64,000 nucleotides of DNA from Streptomyces sp. cf386 (GCF_900103585.1 NZ_FNHV01000005.1:186001-250000); one strand, 5' to 3'; positions 45,951 to 54,962 are shown, numbered from the stretch's first letter. Made by a program: numbers and translations. The notes: generated from the sequence alone by a model not told the origin.

Positions 45951-48320
45951 TCAGTCCGGGAGTTCCAGCCGGGCCGTCTCCCCGGGTTCGACACTGACCG
46001 CGCGGTCCGGCAGCCGTACGTCGATGGCGGACGCGTCCGAGGAGGGAACGGCGATCTCCAGCTTCCCGCGCTCCAGGCGCAGTCGTACGCCCCAGTGCCC
46101 CTGGTAGCGCAGAGCGAAGCCGTACGAGGACAGTTCCGGCAGCGGCACCGGATCGAGCCACAGCGCCCCCTCGCGGGTCTCCAGGCCGGTCAGCCCGCGC
46201 TGGACGAGGTCGAGGGTGCCGGCCATGGCGCCCAGGTGGATGCCTTCGCCGGTGGTGCCGCCCTGGACGTCGGCGATGTCGCCCTGCAGTGCCTCCTGGC
46301 AGAACTTCCACGCCTCGGCGCGCCGTGCCCGGGCCAGGACCCAGCCGTGGACCAGGCCGCTGAGGGTGGAGCCGTGGCTGGTGCGGTGCATGTAGTAGTC
46401 GACGGTGCGCCGCCACATCTCCTCGTCCAGCCGGACACCCAACCGGCCGAAAAGGCCCCCCAGTTCGGCCGGTGAGAAGAGGTAGCCGAGCATGAGGACA
46501 TCGGCCTGCTTGGAGGCCTGGTAGCGGTTGACGGTGTCGCCCTCCGCCTCAAGGATCCGGTCCAGCCGCCGAATGTCGCCGTACCGCTCCCGGTACCCCT
46601 CCCAAGCAAGCTCGGCGAGCTCGCCGTAGCCCGCGAACTGGCTGATGACGCCGCCGTGGAACGGCACATGGAGCGTCCGCGAGACGTCCTCCCACCGTTC
46701 GAGTTCGCCCCCGTCCAGGCCGGTGCGCTCCACGAGCTCGCGCCGGCGGGGCTCCGGAAGGACGCCCAGCAGCTCCAGCGTGCGGGCGAGCACCCAGGCG
46801 GCCGTGACATTCGTGTACGCGTTGTCGTCGAGGCCAGGCGCGTCGGCACCGGGGTAGGACTCGTGGTACTCGTCGGGGCCGACCACGCCCCTGATGCGGT
46901 GCCGTCCGAGGCTGTCGTCGTAGACGGCCTTGTCCGCCCAGAAGCGGGCGATCTGCAACAGCATCTCGGCGCCCTTGGTGTGCAGGAACTCCATGTCGCC
47001 GCTCGCCTCGCAGTACTGCCACACGTTGTACGCGATCGCCGAACCGACATGATGCTGGAGACGGGAGTGGTCGGGCAGCCAGCGTCCCGAGCGCGGGTTG
47101 AGATGCAGCTGCTGGGTCTCCTCACGCCCGTCGCTGCCGCTCTGCCACGGGTACAGGGCACCCCGGCGGCCCGCTGCAACGGCAGCAGTACAGGCCTGTT
47201 CGAGGCGGCGGTGGCGGTAGCGCAGTAGGGCCCGGGAGACCTCCGGGAAGTGCAGGTTGAGGAAGGGCAGCACGAACAGCTCGTCCCAGAAGACATGGCC
47301 GCGGTAGGCCTCGCCGTGCAGTCCCCGGGCGGGCACGCCGACGTCGAGGTCGGCGGTGTGCGGGGAGAGGGTCTGCAGGACGTGGAAGAGGTGCAGCCGC
47401 AGGATGCGGCCCGACTGACCCGCGACGTCGAGTTCGGCGCGACGCCAGAGCTGGTCCCAGGCCGTGAGGTGGGTTTCGAGCAGGTCGTCGAAGCCGGGTG
47501 CCCGGCCCACCCGGTCGACGGCGGCGTGCAGCGGGTCGCTGATGGCCGGGTCGCGGGAGGTGTGCAGGGCGACGACCTTGTCGACGGTCGCCGGGCGGCC
47601 CTCCACCAGTTCCAGACAGGTGTGCTGGGTGGTACGGGTGCTCTTGTTCCGGATCGAGACCGGCGGGTCGGCGGTCAGCCGGGCGGCCATGCCGATCCGG
47701 ATGTCCGAGGTACGGGTGCGACAGCGCAGCCAGACCGTGTCCGCGGCGGCGGTGCCCGCGTGCACGTGCGTGAGGTGGTGGCCGTCCAGGTCGCGGTAGC
47801 GCGGGACACCGGCGTTGGTGACGCCGCCGTCGAGCAGCGCCTCGACCTCGAGTTCGCCGGAGAAGCCCTCGGCTGTGAACTCGGTACGCAGCGCTGCCAG
47901 ATGCGGATCGGCCATGTGGACGATCCGCTGCTGACGCACCGCCAGCACCCGGCCCCCGCCGAGGTCGTAGCGGGTGCGCCGTTCGAGCATGCCCGAGGCC
48001 AGGCGCAGGTCCAGGCGGTGGGTGAGCACCGGGTCGGTGTCGGGGTTGAGCCACTGGCCGTCGCGCAGGCGGAAGCGCAGCGGCAGCCAGTTCGGGACGT
48101 TGACCATGTCCTCGTTCTCGACCCGACGGCCCGCCACGTCGGAGGTGAGCCGGTTGTAGATGCCCGCGATGTAGGTGCCCGGGGAGTGGATCTCGTCGGG
48201 CGCGCACTCCGGGAGCGCGCCCCGGGTGGCGAAGTAGCCGTTGCCGAGGGTGCACAGAGATTCCCTCAGGCGTTGCTGCGCGGGATCGTAGCCTTCGTAC
48301 TCCCAGGTCCAGCCCGTCAC
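45951..48320 (-). CDS. Glycoside hydrolase family 65 phosphorylase (trehalose/maltose/kojibiose type)
   Basis: 789 residues. The order of N-terminal beta domain, (alpha/alpha)6 barrel and C-terminal beta domain is typical. Motifs: ESLCTLGNGYFATRGALPE near the start, YRGHVFWDELFVLPFLNLHF, ARRGALYPWQSGSDGREETQ, the catalytic acid Glu in GVVGPDEYHESYPGADA, and QASKQADVLMLGYLF. The phosphate loop HGSTLSGLVHGW is present. Such enzymes phosphorolyse alpha-glucobioses to beta-glucose-1-P and glucose, saving ATP. The start is a GTG overlapping the HAD gene stop (GTGA), and the HAD enzyme would convert beta-glucose-1-P to glucose-6-P. Exact disaccharide unknown. Confidence 0.93.
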   Translation of the reverse strand: MTGWTWEYEGYDPAQQRLRESLCTLGNGYFATRGALPECAPDEIHSPGTYIAGIYNRLTSDVAGRRVENEDMVNVPNWLPLRFRLRDGQWLNPDTDPVLTHRLDLRLASGMLERRTRYDLGGGRVLAVRQQRIVHMADPHLAALRTEFTAEGFSGELEVEALLDGGVTNAGVPRYRDLDGHHLTHVHAGTAAADTVWLRCRTRTSDIRIGMAARLTADPPVSIRNKSTRTTQHTCLELVEGRPATVDKVVALHTSRDPAISDPLHAAVDRVGRAPGFDDLLETHLTAWDQLWRRAELDVAGQSGRILRLHLFHVLQTLSPHTADLDVGVPARGLHGEAYRGHVFWDELFVLPFLNLHFPEVSRALLRYRHRRLEQACTAAVAAGRRGALYPWQSGSDGREETQQLHLNPRSGRWLPDHSRLQHHVGSAIAYNVWQYCEASGDMEFLHTKGAEMLLQIARFWADKAVYDDSLGRHRIRGVVGPDEYHESYPGADAPGLDDNAYTNVTAAWVLARTLELLGVLPEPRRRELVERTGLDGGELERWEDVSRTLHVPFHGGVISQFAGYGELAELAWEGYRERYGDIRRLDRILEAEGDTVNRYQASKQADVLMLGYLFSPAELGGLFGRLGVRLDEEMWRRTVDYYMHRTSHGSTLSGLVHGWVLARARRAEAWKFCQEALQGDIADVQGGTTGEGIHLGAMAGTLDLVQRGLTGLETREGALWLDPVPLPELSSYGFALRYQGHWGVRLRLERGKLEIAVPSSDASAIDVRLPDRAVSVEPGETARLELPD

Positions 48321-49096
48321 TTCGACGCTCCTCGCACCAGCAGTTCCGCCAGATCCCGTACGACGATGTCGGCACCGTGCCGCCGCAGCCGCTCCCCCGA
48401 GTCCCCGGAGGCGGCCCGGTCCACCCCGACGACGAGAGCGAACCCGCCGCTGCGCCCGGCCTCGACACCGGCCAGGGCGTCCTCCACGACGGCGGCGCGG
48501 CCGGCGGGAACCCCGAGCCGATCGACTGCCGTGAGGAACAAGTCGGGCCGCGGCTTGCCCGGCAGGTTCAGCCGGGCGGCCTCGCCACCGTCCACGAGGA
48601 CGTCGAAGAGCTCGCGCACCCCGGCCCGGGCGAGCAGCTCTCCGGCGTGGCGGGAGGCCGAGGCCGCCGCGACGGGCACCCCCGCCCGGCGAAGGGCACG
48701 CACCAGCCGCACCGTTCCCGGGTAGGCGTCCACGCCGTGTGCGCGCAGCCGCTCGGTGAACAGCCGCTCCTTGTCGGAGGCGACGTCCCGCACCGTCTCG
48801 TCCGACGCATCGATACCGCGCGAGGCGAGGAAGGCGGCGGCCCCGTCGAGGCGGGACTTGCCGTCCACGAACCGGAGGTAGTCGTCCCGGACGTCGAAAG
48901 GGAGACGCCGCGCAGGATCCGCCGGCGGATGCGCGCGCAGGAAGGCGTCGAACGCCGTCTTCCACGCTGCCGCGTGCACCCGCGCCGAGTCGGTGATCAC
49001 TCCGTCGGTGTCGAAGACGACGGCTCGGATGTCCCGTAAGACGGGTGCGAGTGCGTCCGGGGACGTCGTCGGGGTGAGGGGGCGCTCCATGGTCAT
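48317..49096 (-). CDS. HAD-superfamily beta-phosphoglucomutase
   Basis: 259 residues. HAD motifs: AVVFDTDGVITDSARVHAAA (nucleophile Asp and acid/base Asp, though the usual FDxDG is FDTDG), VAAASASRHAGELLARAG, and VVEDALAGVEAGRSGGF. The cap domain between motifs fits beta-PGM. It would feed beta-glucose-1-P from the GH65 enzyme into glycolysis. The ATG at 49096 has CCGGAG five bases upstream and lies 2 bp after the USP stop; an ATG at 49090 is possible. Translational coupling to GH65 (4-bp overlap) supports a two-enzyme pathway. Confidence 0.93.
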   Translation of the reverse strand: MTMERPLTPTTSPDALAPVLRDIRAVVFDTDGVITDSARVHAAAWKTAFDAFLRAHPPADPARRLPFDVRDDYLRFVDGKSRLDGAAAFLASRGIDASDETVRDVASDKERLFTERLRAHGVDAYPGTVRLVRALRRAGVPVAAASASRHAGELLARAGVRELFDVLVDGGEAARLNLPGKPRPDLFLTAVDRLGVPAGRAAVVEDALAGVEAGRSGGFALVVGVDRAASGDSGERLRRHGADIVVRDLAELLVRGASK

Positions 49097-49098
49097 GG

Positions 49099-49974
49099 TC
49101 ACTCCGGTTGCGGTACGACGGCTACGGGGCAGGGAGCATGGTGCAGCAGCGTGTGCCCCACCCGGCCCAGCTGAAGCCCGAAGTGGCCGGACCGGCGCCG
49201 CGCTCCGACCACGACGAGGTCGGCGGCCGCCGACCGGCGCAGGAGCACCCGGTGGGCCGGTCCCTCCACCGTGTCGCGACGCACCGGTACGCCGGGGTGG
49301 TCCGCCATCGGGTCGTGGAGCACGGCGTCGAGCAGGGCGGACGCCCGTTCCTTCTGGTGGTGGGCCGGCTCGCCGGTGCTCACGTGGTGGTCGACCGACT
49401 CCTGGACGGGAACACGCCAGGCCCGCACGACATCGAGCGTGCATCGGCGTGCCTCGGCCTCGCGGAAGGCGAATCGCATCGCCTCACCGGCGATCGAGGG
49501 GTCGGCCGCGCCGAGCAGGATCCGCCCGTGGGTGTCTGCCAGGCCGGCCTTCACACCGCGGACCACGATCACCGGTCCGTGGGCGCGAGCCGCCACGGCC
49601 AGGCCGACCGATCCCAGGAGCAGGCCGGCGAACTCACCGCGGCCGCGTGATCCGGTCACCACGGCGAAGGCGTGATGGGCTTCGCCCAGAAGCGCGTTCG
49701 CCGCCTCGTCGGGGACCACGTCGACCGAGACCTTCACCTCGGGGTTGCGTCGATGGGCGCGTTCGGCCGCGGTGCCGACGAGGGTCTCCGCCATGACTCG
49801 CTCAGCCGGGCGTTCCGCTCCGGCGGAGGCCACGTTGCCCTCGTACCGCTCCCACAGGGACGCGTACACCAGGCGCAGCGGCAGACCGTGCCGGGCCGCC
49901 TCGTCCACGGCCCAGTCGACCGCGCCGAGACTCGGCTCCGATCCGTCGACGCCTACGACCAGGGGCAGCTCCAT
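49099..49974 (-). CDS. Tandem-domain universal stress protein
   Basis: 291 residues. Domain 1: LPLVVGVDGSEPSLGAVDWA and GSRGRGEFAGLLLGSVGLAV; domain 2: HGRILLGAADPSIAGEAMRF and GARRRSGHFGLQLGRVGHTL. Same subfamily as 26462-27334. It is the first gene of the USP-HAD-GH65 operon. Two dyads lie 104 and 186 bp upstream in the 462-bp divergent gap. GGAAGG precedes the ATG. Confidence 0.94.
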   Translation of the reverse strand: MELPLVVGVDGSEPSLGAVDWAVDEAARHGLPLRLVYASLWERYEGNVASAGAERPAERVMAETLVGTAAERAHRRNPEVKVSVDVVPDEAANALLGEAHHAFAVVTGSRGRGEFAGLLLGSVGLAVAARAHGPVIVVRGVKAGLADTHGRILLGAADPSIAGEAMRFAFREAEARRCTLDVVRAWRVPVQESVDHHVSTGEPAHHQKERASALLDAVLHDPMADHPGVPVRRDTVEGPAHRVLLRRSAAADLVVVGARRRSGHFGLQLGRVGHTLLHHAPCPVAVVPQPE

Positions 49975-50077
49975 CGCGCCCACCGCCTTCCGTCGGGCCG
50001 CAGGGGGATGCGGCGCGGGTCCACTCCACCCTCGCACTTCGGGTCCGGCGGCAGCAGGGGTGAGTCGGCCCCATCCG

Positions 50078-50091
50078 GGGCCGTTGGGCCC
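50078..50091. promoter_or_regulatory. Candidate operator (one mismatch) upstream of the USP-HAD-GH65 operon
   Basis: GGGCCG-TT-GGGCCC, 104 bp upstream of the USP start at 49974. Confidence 0.5.
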
Positions 50092-50159
50092 ATGCAGGGG
50101 TGCCGGGGAGCACCGGTGCGGGAGAGAACGCCGGGCCGACCCGCACACCGGCGGCATGA

Positions 50160-50173
50160 GGGCCGATCGGCCC
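50160..50173. promoter_or_regulatory. Candidate operator (exact) in the divergent 49975-50436 region
   Basis: GGGCCG-AT-CGGCCC, 186 bp from the leftward USP and 264 bp from the rightward DUF4389 gene, so it could serve either. Confidence 0.55.
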
Positions 50174-50317
50174 GGCGGCCTGCCCGAGCAGCCCTTGGAA
50201 CGTCCCGCGCCTGGGTGAAGGCTGGAGGTGAACGCCTGGCGGGTCGTCAGGACCGAGATCCGCCGAGGGCCGGACGCGGCGCTCGGCACCGGGCGCCCCC
50301 CGAGGAGGGCAGCGTTG

Positions 50318-50374
50318 ATGCCTCTCATCCTGATCGGCGCGGTCGTACTGGACCCCAGCCTGGACTTCGGGTGA
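50318..50374 (+). CDS. Possible 18-residue hydrophobic peptide
   Basis: A GAGGAGG ribosome site nine bases ahead of an ATG opens a short frame, MPLILIGAVVLDPSLDFG. It begins like a membrane helix but is too short to span a membrane. It may be a truncated small membrane protein or a leader of the DUF4389 gene 60 bp downstream. Only the ribosome site and hydrophobic start support it. Confidence 0.25.
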   Translation: MPLILIGAVVLDPSLDFG

Positions 50375-50436
50375 CGACCACGACGACCACCGGGCGTTAC
50401 CGCTCGTGATCACCACCCGCCTGGAAGGGACCGATC

Positions 50437-51093
50437 ATGGCCACGGAAACACTGCATCCTGTCCACCCCGCCCGGCTGACCGCGACCCTCGACACCGGCC
50501 TGTCGCGTTGGCTCTGGCTGGTGAAGTGGCTGCTCGCCCTGCCCCACTTCGTCGTCCTCGCCTTCCTGTGGGTGGCGTTCGTCGTTGTGAGCGTGGTGGC
50601 GTTCTTCGCCGTCCTGTTCACCGGGCGTTATCCGCGAGCGCTGTTCGACTTCAATGCGGGTGTGCTGCGCTGGAGCTGGCGCGTGGCGTACTACGCGTAC
50701 GGGGCGCTGGGCACCGACCGCTATCCGCCGTTCACCCTCGCCGACGTGCCCGACTACCCGACCCACTGGGAAGTGGCGTACCCCGAGCAACTGTCCCGGG
50801 GCCTGGTCCTGGTGAAGTGGTGGCTGCTGGCGATCCCCCACTACCTGGTGCTGGGGTTCTTCCTCGGCGGCGCCCGGATGGTCTGGTTCTCGGGCGGGCT
50901 GATCGGGTTGCTCGCTCTGTTCGCCGGCGTCTCCCTGGCCGCCACTGCCCGCTACCCACGCGGCATCTTCGATCTGGTCATCGGCCTCAACCGGTGGGCG
51001 CTGCGGGTGGCAGCCTACGCGGCCCTCCTCACCGACGTGTACCCGCCGTTCCGGCTCGACCTCGGTGGCGACGAACCGGAGTCACTGCGATGA
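50437..51093 (+). CDS. DUF4389-family membrane protein
   Basis: 218 residues with two repeated units, each a pair of membrane helices followed by a conserved aromatic segment: [20 protein letters not shown] with [19 protein letters not shown], and [20 protein letters not shown] with [20 protein letters not shown]. Each ends in a Tyr-Pro-Pro-Phe motif (RYPPFTL, VYPPFRL). This internal duplication is the DUF4389 pattern; function is unknown. Its stop overlaps the start of the next membrane gene (ATGA), so they are coupled. Confidence 0.9.
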   Translation: MATETLHPVHPARLTATLDTGLSRWLWLVKWLLALPHFVVLAFLWVAFVVVSVVAFFAVLFTGRYPRALFDFNAGVLRWSWRVAYYAYGALGTDRYPPFTLADVPDYPTHWEVAYPEQLSRGLVLVKWWLLAIPHYLVLGFFLGGARMVWFSGGLIGLLALFAGVSLAATARYPRGIFDLVIGLNRWALRVAAYAALLTDVYPPFRLDLGGDEPESLR

Positions 51094-51503
51094 TCACCAC
51101 CCTGGTCTCGACGTTCCTGTTCGTGCACGGGCTGCTCCATCTGACCGTCTGGCTACCCCACGGCACCACCGAGCAGCCGGTCAACCCCCGGTACTCGTGG
51201 GTGCTCGCCTCGGCGGGACTGCCTCAGGCACGGGATGGGGGTGCCCCCGGTCGAGCGAAGTCGAGACTGGGGGAGAGCCGGGCGGCCGTCGCCCTCGCTT
51301 CCGTCACCACCATGCTCTACGTCATCGCGGGCGCGGCCACCGCTGCGCAGAGCAGCGGCTGGACGGCCGCGGCGGTGCTCGCGGCCTCGGTCGGTCTGGT
51401 GCTGAAGTCCCTGTGGTTCAACCCGTGGCTGTCCCTGGGCGTACTCCTCGACGCGGCCGTCATCGCCGCCGTGGCGACGAGCTGGCCGGGCTCGCTGTAC
51501 TGA
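51090..51503 (+). CDS. Small multi-helix membrane protein with an inserted palindromic repeat
   Basis: 137 residues. Helices at [57 protein letters not shown] and [19 protein letters not shown]; no family recognised. Between the first helix and the second lies the polar stretch [20 protein letters not shown], encoded by a common Streptomyces palindromic repeat (51232-51275), which looks like an in-frame insertion in the loop. Coupled to the DUF4389 gene. Confidence 0.8.
   Translation: MITTLVSTFLFVHGLLHLTVWLPHGTTEQPVNPRYSWVLASAGLPQARDGGAPGRAKSRLGESRAAVALASVTTMLYVIAGAATAAQSSGWTAAAVLAASVGLVLKSLWFNPWLSLGVLLDAAVIAAVATSWPGSLY
51232..51275. repeat. Palindromic Streptomyces-type repeat inside a membrane-protein gene
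   Basis: Starts GGGATGGGGGTGCCCCCGGT and has inverted arms around GCGAAG (CCCCCGGTCGA against TCGAGACTGGGGG, imperfect). Repeats of this kind are frequent between genes in Streptomyces genomes; here it is in frame within a coding region, as is the related one in arcC. Confidence 0.7.
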
Positions 51504-51622
51504 GCCCGCCCGAGCCCGCCATCGCAAGGGCCCGTTGGGCACGGGCCCAGAGCCGCTCGGCCCACTCGTCGCCCGCCCGGTTCGGGAGAGGGTGGCAGCA
51601 GAGGCCATCCAGGGAGGCAGCC

Positions 51623-52129
51623 ATGACCGAACACGCCGACGGAATCGTGGTGGGCGTCGACGGTTCCGAGGCGTCCGTGGCCGCGCTGCGCTGGGCGGCG
51701 GAGCAGGCACGGGCCCTCGGCACGCCGGTCGTTGCCGTGCACGCCTGGGAACCGGCCACGGCCGGGTTCGCGCCCTACGCGCCGGCGTCGGCCCGTCCGA
51801 CGGTCTCGGAGCAGCGCGAGCGAGCCGCCGAGGTCCTCGCCTCGGCCGTACGTCAGGCCTTCGGCCCCCGCGTCGGCCCCGACCTGCGTGCCGTCGTGGC
51901 GGAGGGGCCTGCCGCACGGGTACTCCTGCGGTACGCACGCGGCGCTCTGCTACTGGTCCTCGGCCGCAGGGCCCACGGGCAGTGGGAGCTCCCGGCGGTC
52001 GGCACAGTCGGCCGCGATTGTCTGCGGCACGCCACGGTCCCCGTGGTGACGGTGCCCGCCCCCGACCGCCATGCGGCACGGCTCCGGGCGGTCGGCACCA
52101 CTCCCGACGTACGGACCGGAGCCGCGTGA
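51623..52129 (+). CDS. Single-domain universal stress protein
   Basis: 168 residues, one Usp domain: GIVVGVDGSEASVAALRWAA at the start and LGRRAHGQWELPAVGTVGRD in the position of the nucleotide loop, which lacks the usual Gly spacing; ATP binding is therefore uncertain. This is the only one-domain USP in the window. AGGGAGG lies upstream of the ATG. A partial dyad, GGCCCGTTGGGCAC, lies about 90 bp upstream. A flavodoxin gene follows after 46 bp. Confidence 0.9.
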   Translation: MTEHADGIVVGVDGSEASVAALRWAAEQARALGTPVVAVHAWEPATAGFAPYAPASARPTVSEQRERAAEVLASAVRQAFGPRVGPDLRAVVAEGPAARVLLRYARGALLLVLGRRAHGQWELPAVGTVGRDCLRHATVPVVTVPAPDRHAARLRAVGTTPDVRTGAA

Positions 52130-52175
52130 CGGGGCGGCGCGGCTCGCGGTACCGCCCCCTGAGGAGATGAGCGCG

Positions 52176-52685
52176 ATGCATGTCCTGGTGGGTTACGCGA
52201 CCGCGCACGGCTCGACCCGCGGTGTCGCCGAGCGGCTGGCCGCCGGCCTTGGCCGCGCCGGGCTGAGGGCCGACGTGCGGCCCCTGGACGTCGTCGACGA
52301 CGCCGACACGTACGGCGCATTCGTCCTCGGCAGCGCCGTGCACAACCAGAGCTGGCTCGACCCGGCCGGGAAGTTCGTGCGCGACAACCTGGGGCTGCTC
52401 GGCCCCCGCCCCATGTGGCTCTTCAGCGTCGGAATGCCAGGAGCGCTGCGCGGGCCGTGGAAGCGACTGGGGCCGATGGAGGCCCCGGTGATCGTCCGGA
52501 GCCTGCCCACAGATCTCTCGTACAGGGATCACCGGCTCTTCTCCGGCGTCATCCACGCCTCCCAGCTGCCGCTCGGCGGACGGATCCGGTTCCGTCTGAT
52601 GGGCGGCCGGTACGGCGACCACCGCGAATGGGACGCCATCGACGGCTGGGCGGCCGAGATCGCCGGAGAACTGCTCCGCACATGA
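52176..52685 (+). CDS. Flavodoxin-domain protein
   Basis: 169 residues. FMN phosphate loop VGYATAHGSTRGVAERLAAG, second loop AFVLGSAVHNQSWLDP, and FSVGMPGALRG. Same type as 19532-20032. The ATG at 52176 is preferred to one at 52167 because GAGGAG lies eight bases ahead of it. A strong terminator hairpin lies 28 bp after its stop. Redox partner unknown. Confidence 0.88.
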   Translation: MHVLVGYATAHGSTRGVAERLAAGLGRAGLRADVRPLDVVDDADTYGAFVLGSAVHNQSWLDPAGKFVRDNLGLLGPRPMWLFSVGMPGALRGPWKRLGPMEAPVIVRSLPTDLSYRDHRLFSGVIHASQLPLGGRIRFRLMGGRYGDHREWDAIDGWAAEIAGELLRT

Positions 52686-52713
52686 TGGCTCGTACATGAC
52701 GGTTCGCACATGA

Positions 52714-52745
52714 CGACTCCCCGCCGTGCGGGCGGCGGGGAGTCG
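52714..52745. terminator. Perfect 13-bp stem hairpin, probable bidirectional terminator
   Basis: CGACTCCCCGCCG and CGGCGGGGAGTCG enclose the loop TGCGGG, between two convergent genes (ends 52685 and 52784). There is no T tract, as is common for Streptomyces terminators. Confidence 0.8.
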
Positions 52746-52783
52746 TGGCGTGTCCGTCCGCGGTCCCCGGCGATCCGAGTGCC

Positions 52784-52990
52784 TCAGCAGCGGACGGACG
52801 GGCGGTGGTCGGCGGTCTCGGTCCGGTGCGGGGCCCGCGTCGGCGGCACCGGCGGCCGGAGCGCCCGGCGGTTCTGCCGACGCAGCGCGAGCGTGTCGAA
52901 CAGCGCGGCAAGAGCAAAGGTCACCCCCATCGCCACGAACAGCAGGAGCGTGAACCGCTCCCGGAACTCCGGCGTGAGACTCGTGCCCAC
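52784..52990 (-). CDS. Small single-helix membrane protein
   Basis: 68 residues from a GTG with GCGAGGA upstream: a short polar start (GTSLTPEFRERF), one membrane helix (TLLLFVAMGVTFALAALFDTL) and a basic, Pro/Arg-rich tail. No family recognised. An exact dyad lies 144 bp upstream, and the gene ends at a shared terminator, which supports it as a real transcription unit. Confidence 0.6.
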   Translation of the reverse strand: MGTSLTPEFRERFTLLLFVAMGVTFALAALFDTLALRRQNRRALRPPVPPTRAPHRTETADHRPSVRC

Positions 52991-53133
52991 GGTCCTCGCC
53001 CCCTCGGGTCGGCATCGTTCCCTCTCATCTCCAGCCAACTCCGATACGGCTCCCGGCGCATGAGCCATACGTCCCGAACGGAGGGCTGGAGCGGCCCTTG
53101 CTCTGACGGCGTCCGCCCTCACCTCGTCCCCTG

Positions 53134-53147
53134 GGGCCGACCGGCCC
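53134..53147. promoter_or_regulatory. Candidate operator (exact) upstream of the small membrane protein
   Basis: GGGCCG-AC-CGGCCC in the 409-bp gap 52991-53399, which has no recognisable gene. Confidence 0.55.
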
Positions 53148-53399
53148 TGATGCCTGGCAGCATGGCCCATGAGCCGGGGTCAGTGGCCTCAGGGTCCGGG
53201 AGCCGGCGGCGCACAAGGCCTGCTGGTACACGCGGTGCGGGGAGGACCGACATTCCGCGGGGACGGCCTTCCAGGAGGCGACGATCACGTGGCGGGTACA
53301 GGAGGCCAAGCGCTCCTCGGCACCGCGTCGGCCGGAGCCCCAGGACCTGCGCACGCCGTCCGGGCGGCTCCCCTACCGAGGTTCCCGGTCATGGTGGGG

Positions 53400-54261
53400 T
53401 TACCGGACGAGCACGCGCTCCCCGGAGCACAGTACGACGGCGGTCCAGCCCAGGGTCCGATCGATCCGGTCGCGCAGGGCCGCGGCGGCGTCGGGCTCCC
53501 CGTGCACCAGATAGGTGGCGTTCGGGGCGGGCGCGCCGCGCAGCCAGTCGATGATCTGTCCGGCATCGGCGTGTGCCGAGGAGTGCGGTACGTCCGCGAC
53601 CTGGGCACGCACCGGAACGTACTCACCGAACATCTTGAGCACCTTGGCGCCCTCGACGAGATCGCGGCCGCGGGTGCCCTGAGCCGCGAAGCCCACGACG
53701 ACGACGGCGTTGCGCGCATCGGGCACCAGCCGCCGCAGATGGTGCAGGACGCGCCCTCCGGTGGCCATGCCGGACGCCGAGACGATGACGGCCGGACCGC
53801 TCTCGTGGCCGAGTTCGACGGATTCCTGGATCGACCGCACGGTCCGGAACGGCTCGGGGCTCAGTGCCGCCGTGCCGGCGATGGCGATCTCGGACGCAGT
53901 TCGGGCGCCCGGGTGAGGACGGCATCCCGGTACACGTCGAGGGCTGCCAGGGCCATGGGGCTGTCGACGTACACGAGCACCGACGCCGGCAGCCGGCCCG
54001 CGCTGCGGAGTTAGGCGAGTTCGTGCAGGACCACCTCAGTTCGGTCGAGGGCGAATGCCGGTATGACGACGGTCCCCCCCCCCCCCCCCCCGCGTGCCAG
54101 GGTCCGGATCACGACGTCGGCGAGGTGGGCTCGGGCGGCCTGGTCCTCGTGCCGCCGGTTGCTGTAGGTCGACTCCATCAGCAGCACGTCCGCCCCGGAG
54201 AACGGCTCCGGCGGACGCAGCAGCGGATGGCCGGGGCGGCCGAGGTCGCCGCTGACGGCGA
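53400..54261 (-). pseudogene. Beta-CASP/metallo-beta-lactamase-fold RNA-processing-type hydrolase, decayed
   Basis: From 54261 leftwards: [40 protein letters not shown], then the G18 tract, [20 protein letters not shown] and a TAA at 54013-54011; the frame continues VLVYVDSPMALAALDVYRD, shifts near 53905 and ends with SGPAVIVSASGMATGGRVLH, GFAAQGTRGRDLVEGA and PHSSAHADAGQIIDW. These are the beta-CASP and RMMBL motifs of YsdA-like nucleases. The first ~170 residues with the HxHxDH zinc site are gone. Not functional. Confidence 0.87.
54074..54091. repeat. 18-nt poly-C (poly-G on the coding strand) homopolymer
   Basis: Eighteen consecutive C on the + strand, inside the broken beta-CASP gene. 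Eighteen is a multiple of three, so this tract itself keeps the frame (six Gly codons) where relatives have about one or two Gly. Confidence 0.95.
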
Positions 54262-54478
54262 GGGTGTGGCCGTCCTTATGCCGGCCGGGATCATGTCCGG
54301 GTGCCCTCCTCCTGGGCGCTCACCACAGTGGTCATGACTCGGCCTTCTTCGATCGGGGATACGGCACCGCGGCTGCGTTTCTCAAGAAGGGCCGGGGAGA
54401 GCGCGAAAAGACGCGTGTCCGTGGCCGGGTGACCAGCCGGCCACGCACACGCTGTGCGGCTTCGGCGCGCAACGGCGC

Positions 54479-54902
54479 TCAGACGAGCCGCACGGGGATG
54501 GTCCTGGTGCCCGCCTTCGCCTCCGGCACCGGAACCGTGATGGTCAGGACACCGTCCTTGTAGTCCGCGGTCGCCTCGTCGCCCGTGGCTCCGGCCGGCA
54601 GCCGGACGGAACGGGTGAACGTGCCCGTAGCGGAACTCCGTGTGGTGCTTCTCCTTGGTCTCCTCGGTGCGCTCGGCCCGCAGTGTGAGCACGCCTTCCG
54701 TGATGGTGATCTCGACGTCCTCGGCAGGGTCGATGCCAGGAAGCTCGGCCCGCAGCACGTACGTTCCGTCCGTAAGGCGCTCCTCGATGCGGATGCCGTG
54801 TGTCCCCGGTACGGTGTGGACCGTGGGGAGCCCGCTCTCTACCCAACCGAACAGGTCGGGGAGTGTGGGCCAGCCGGGCAGCCGCTCGATCATGCCGCTC
54901 AT
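54479..54902 (-). pseudogene. Hsp20/alpha-crystallin small heat-shock protein with a one-base insertion
   Basis: The ATG at 54902 (AGGAGG ahead) opens MSGMIERLPGWPTLPDLFGW, then RLTDGTYVLRAELPGIDPAE and TITEGVLTLRAERTEETKEK. At EFRYG (about 54628) an extra G in a GGG run changes the frame; the alternative frame gives TFTRSVRLPAGATGDEATAD, YKDGVLTITVPVPEAKAG and ends at 54479. The 424-nt span is one base over a multiple of three. Related to HspX (Rv2031c) of the DosR regulon. It could be a genuine frameshift or a sequence error in the G run. Two dyads lie 60-95 bp upstream. Confidence 0.85.
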
Positions 54903-54962
54903 GTCGCCCTCCTCTTTTCTCTTCCTACTTCCAGCGTGACGCGGCGAGGCGGGGGCGCGCCT

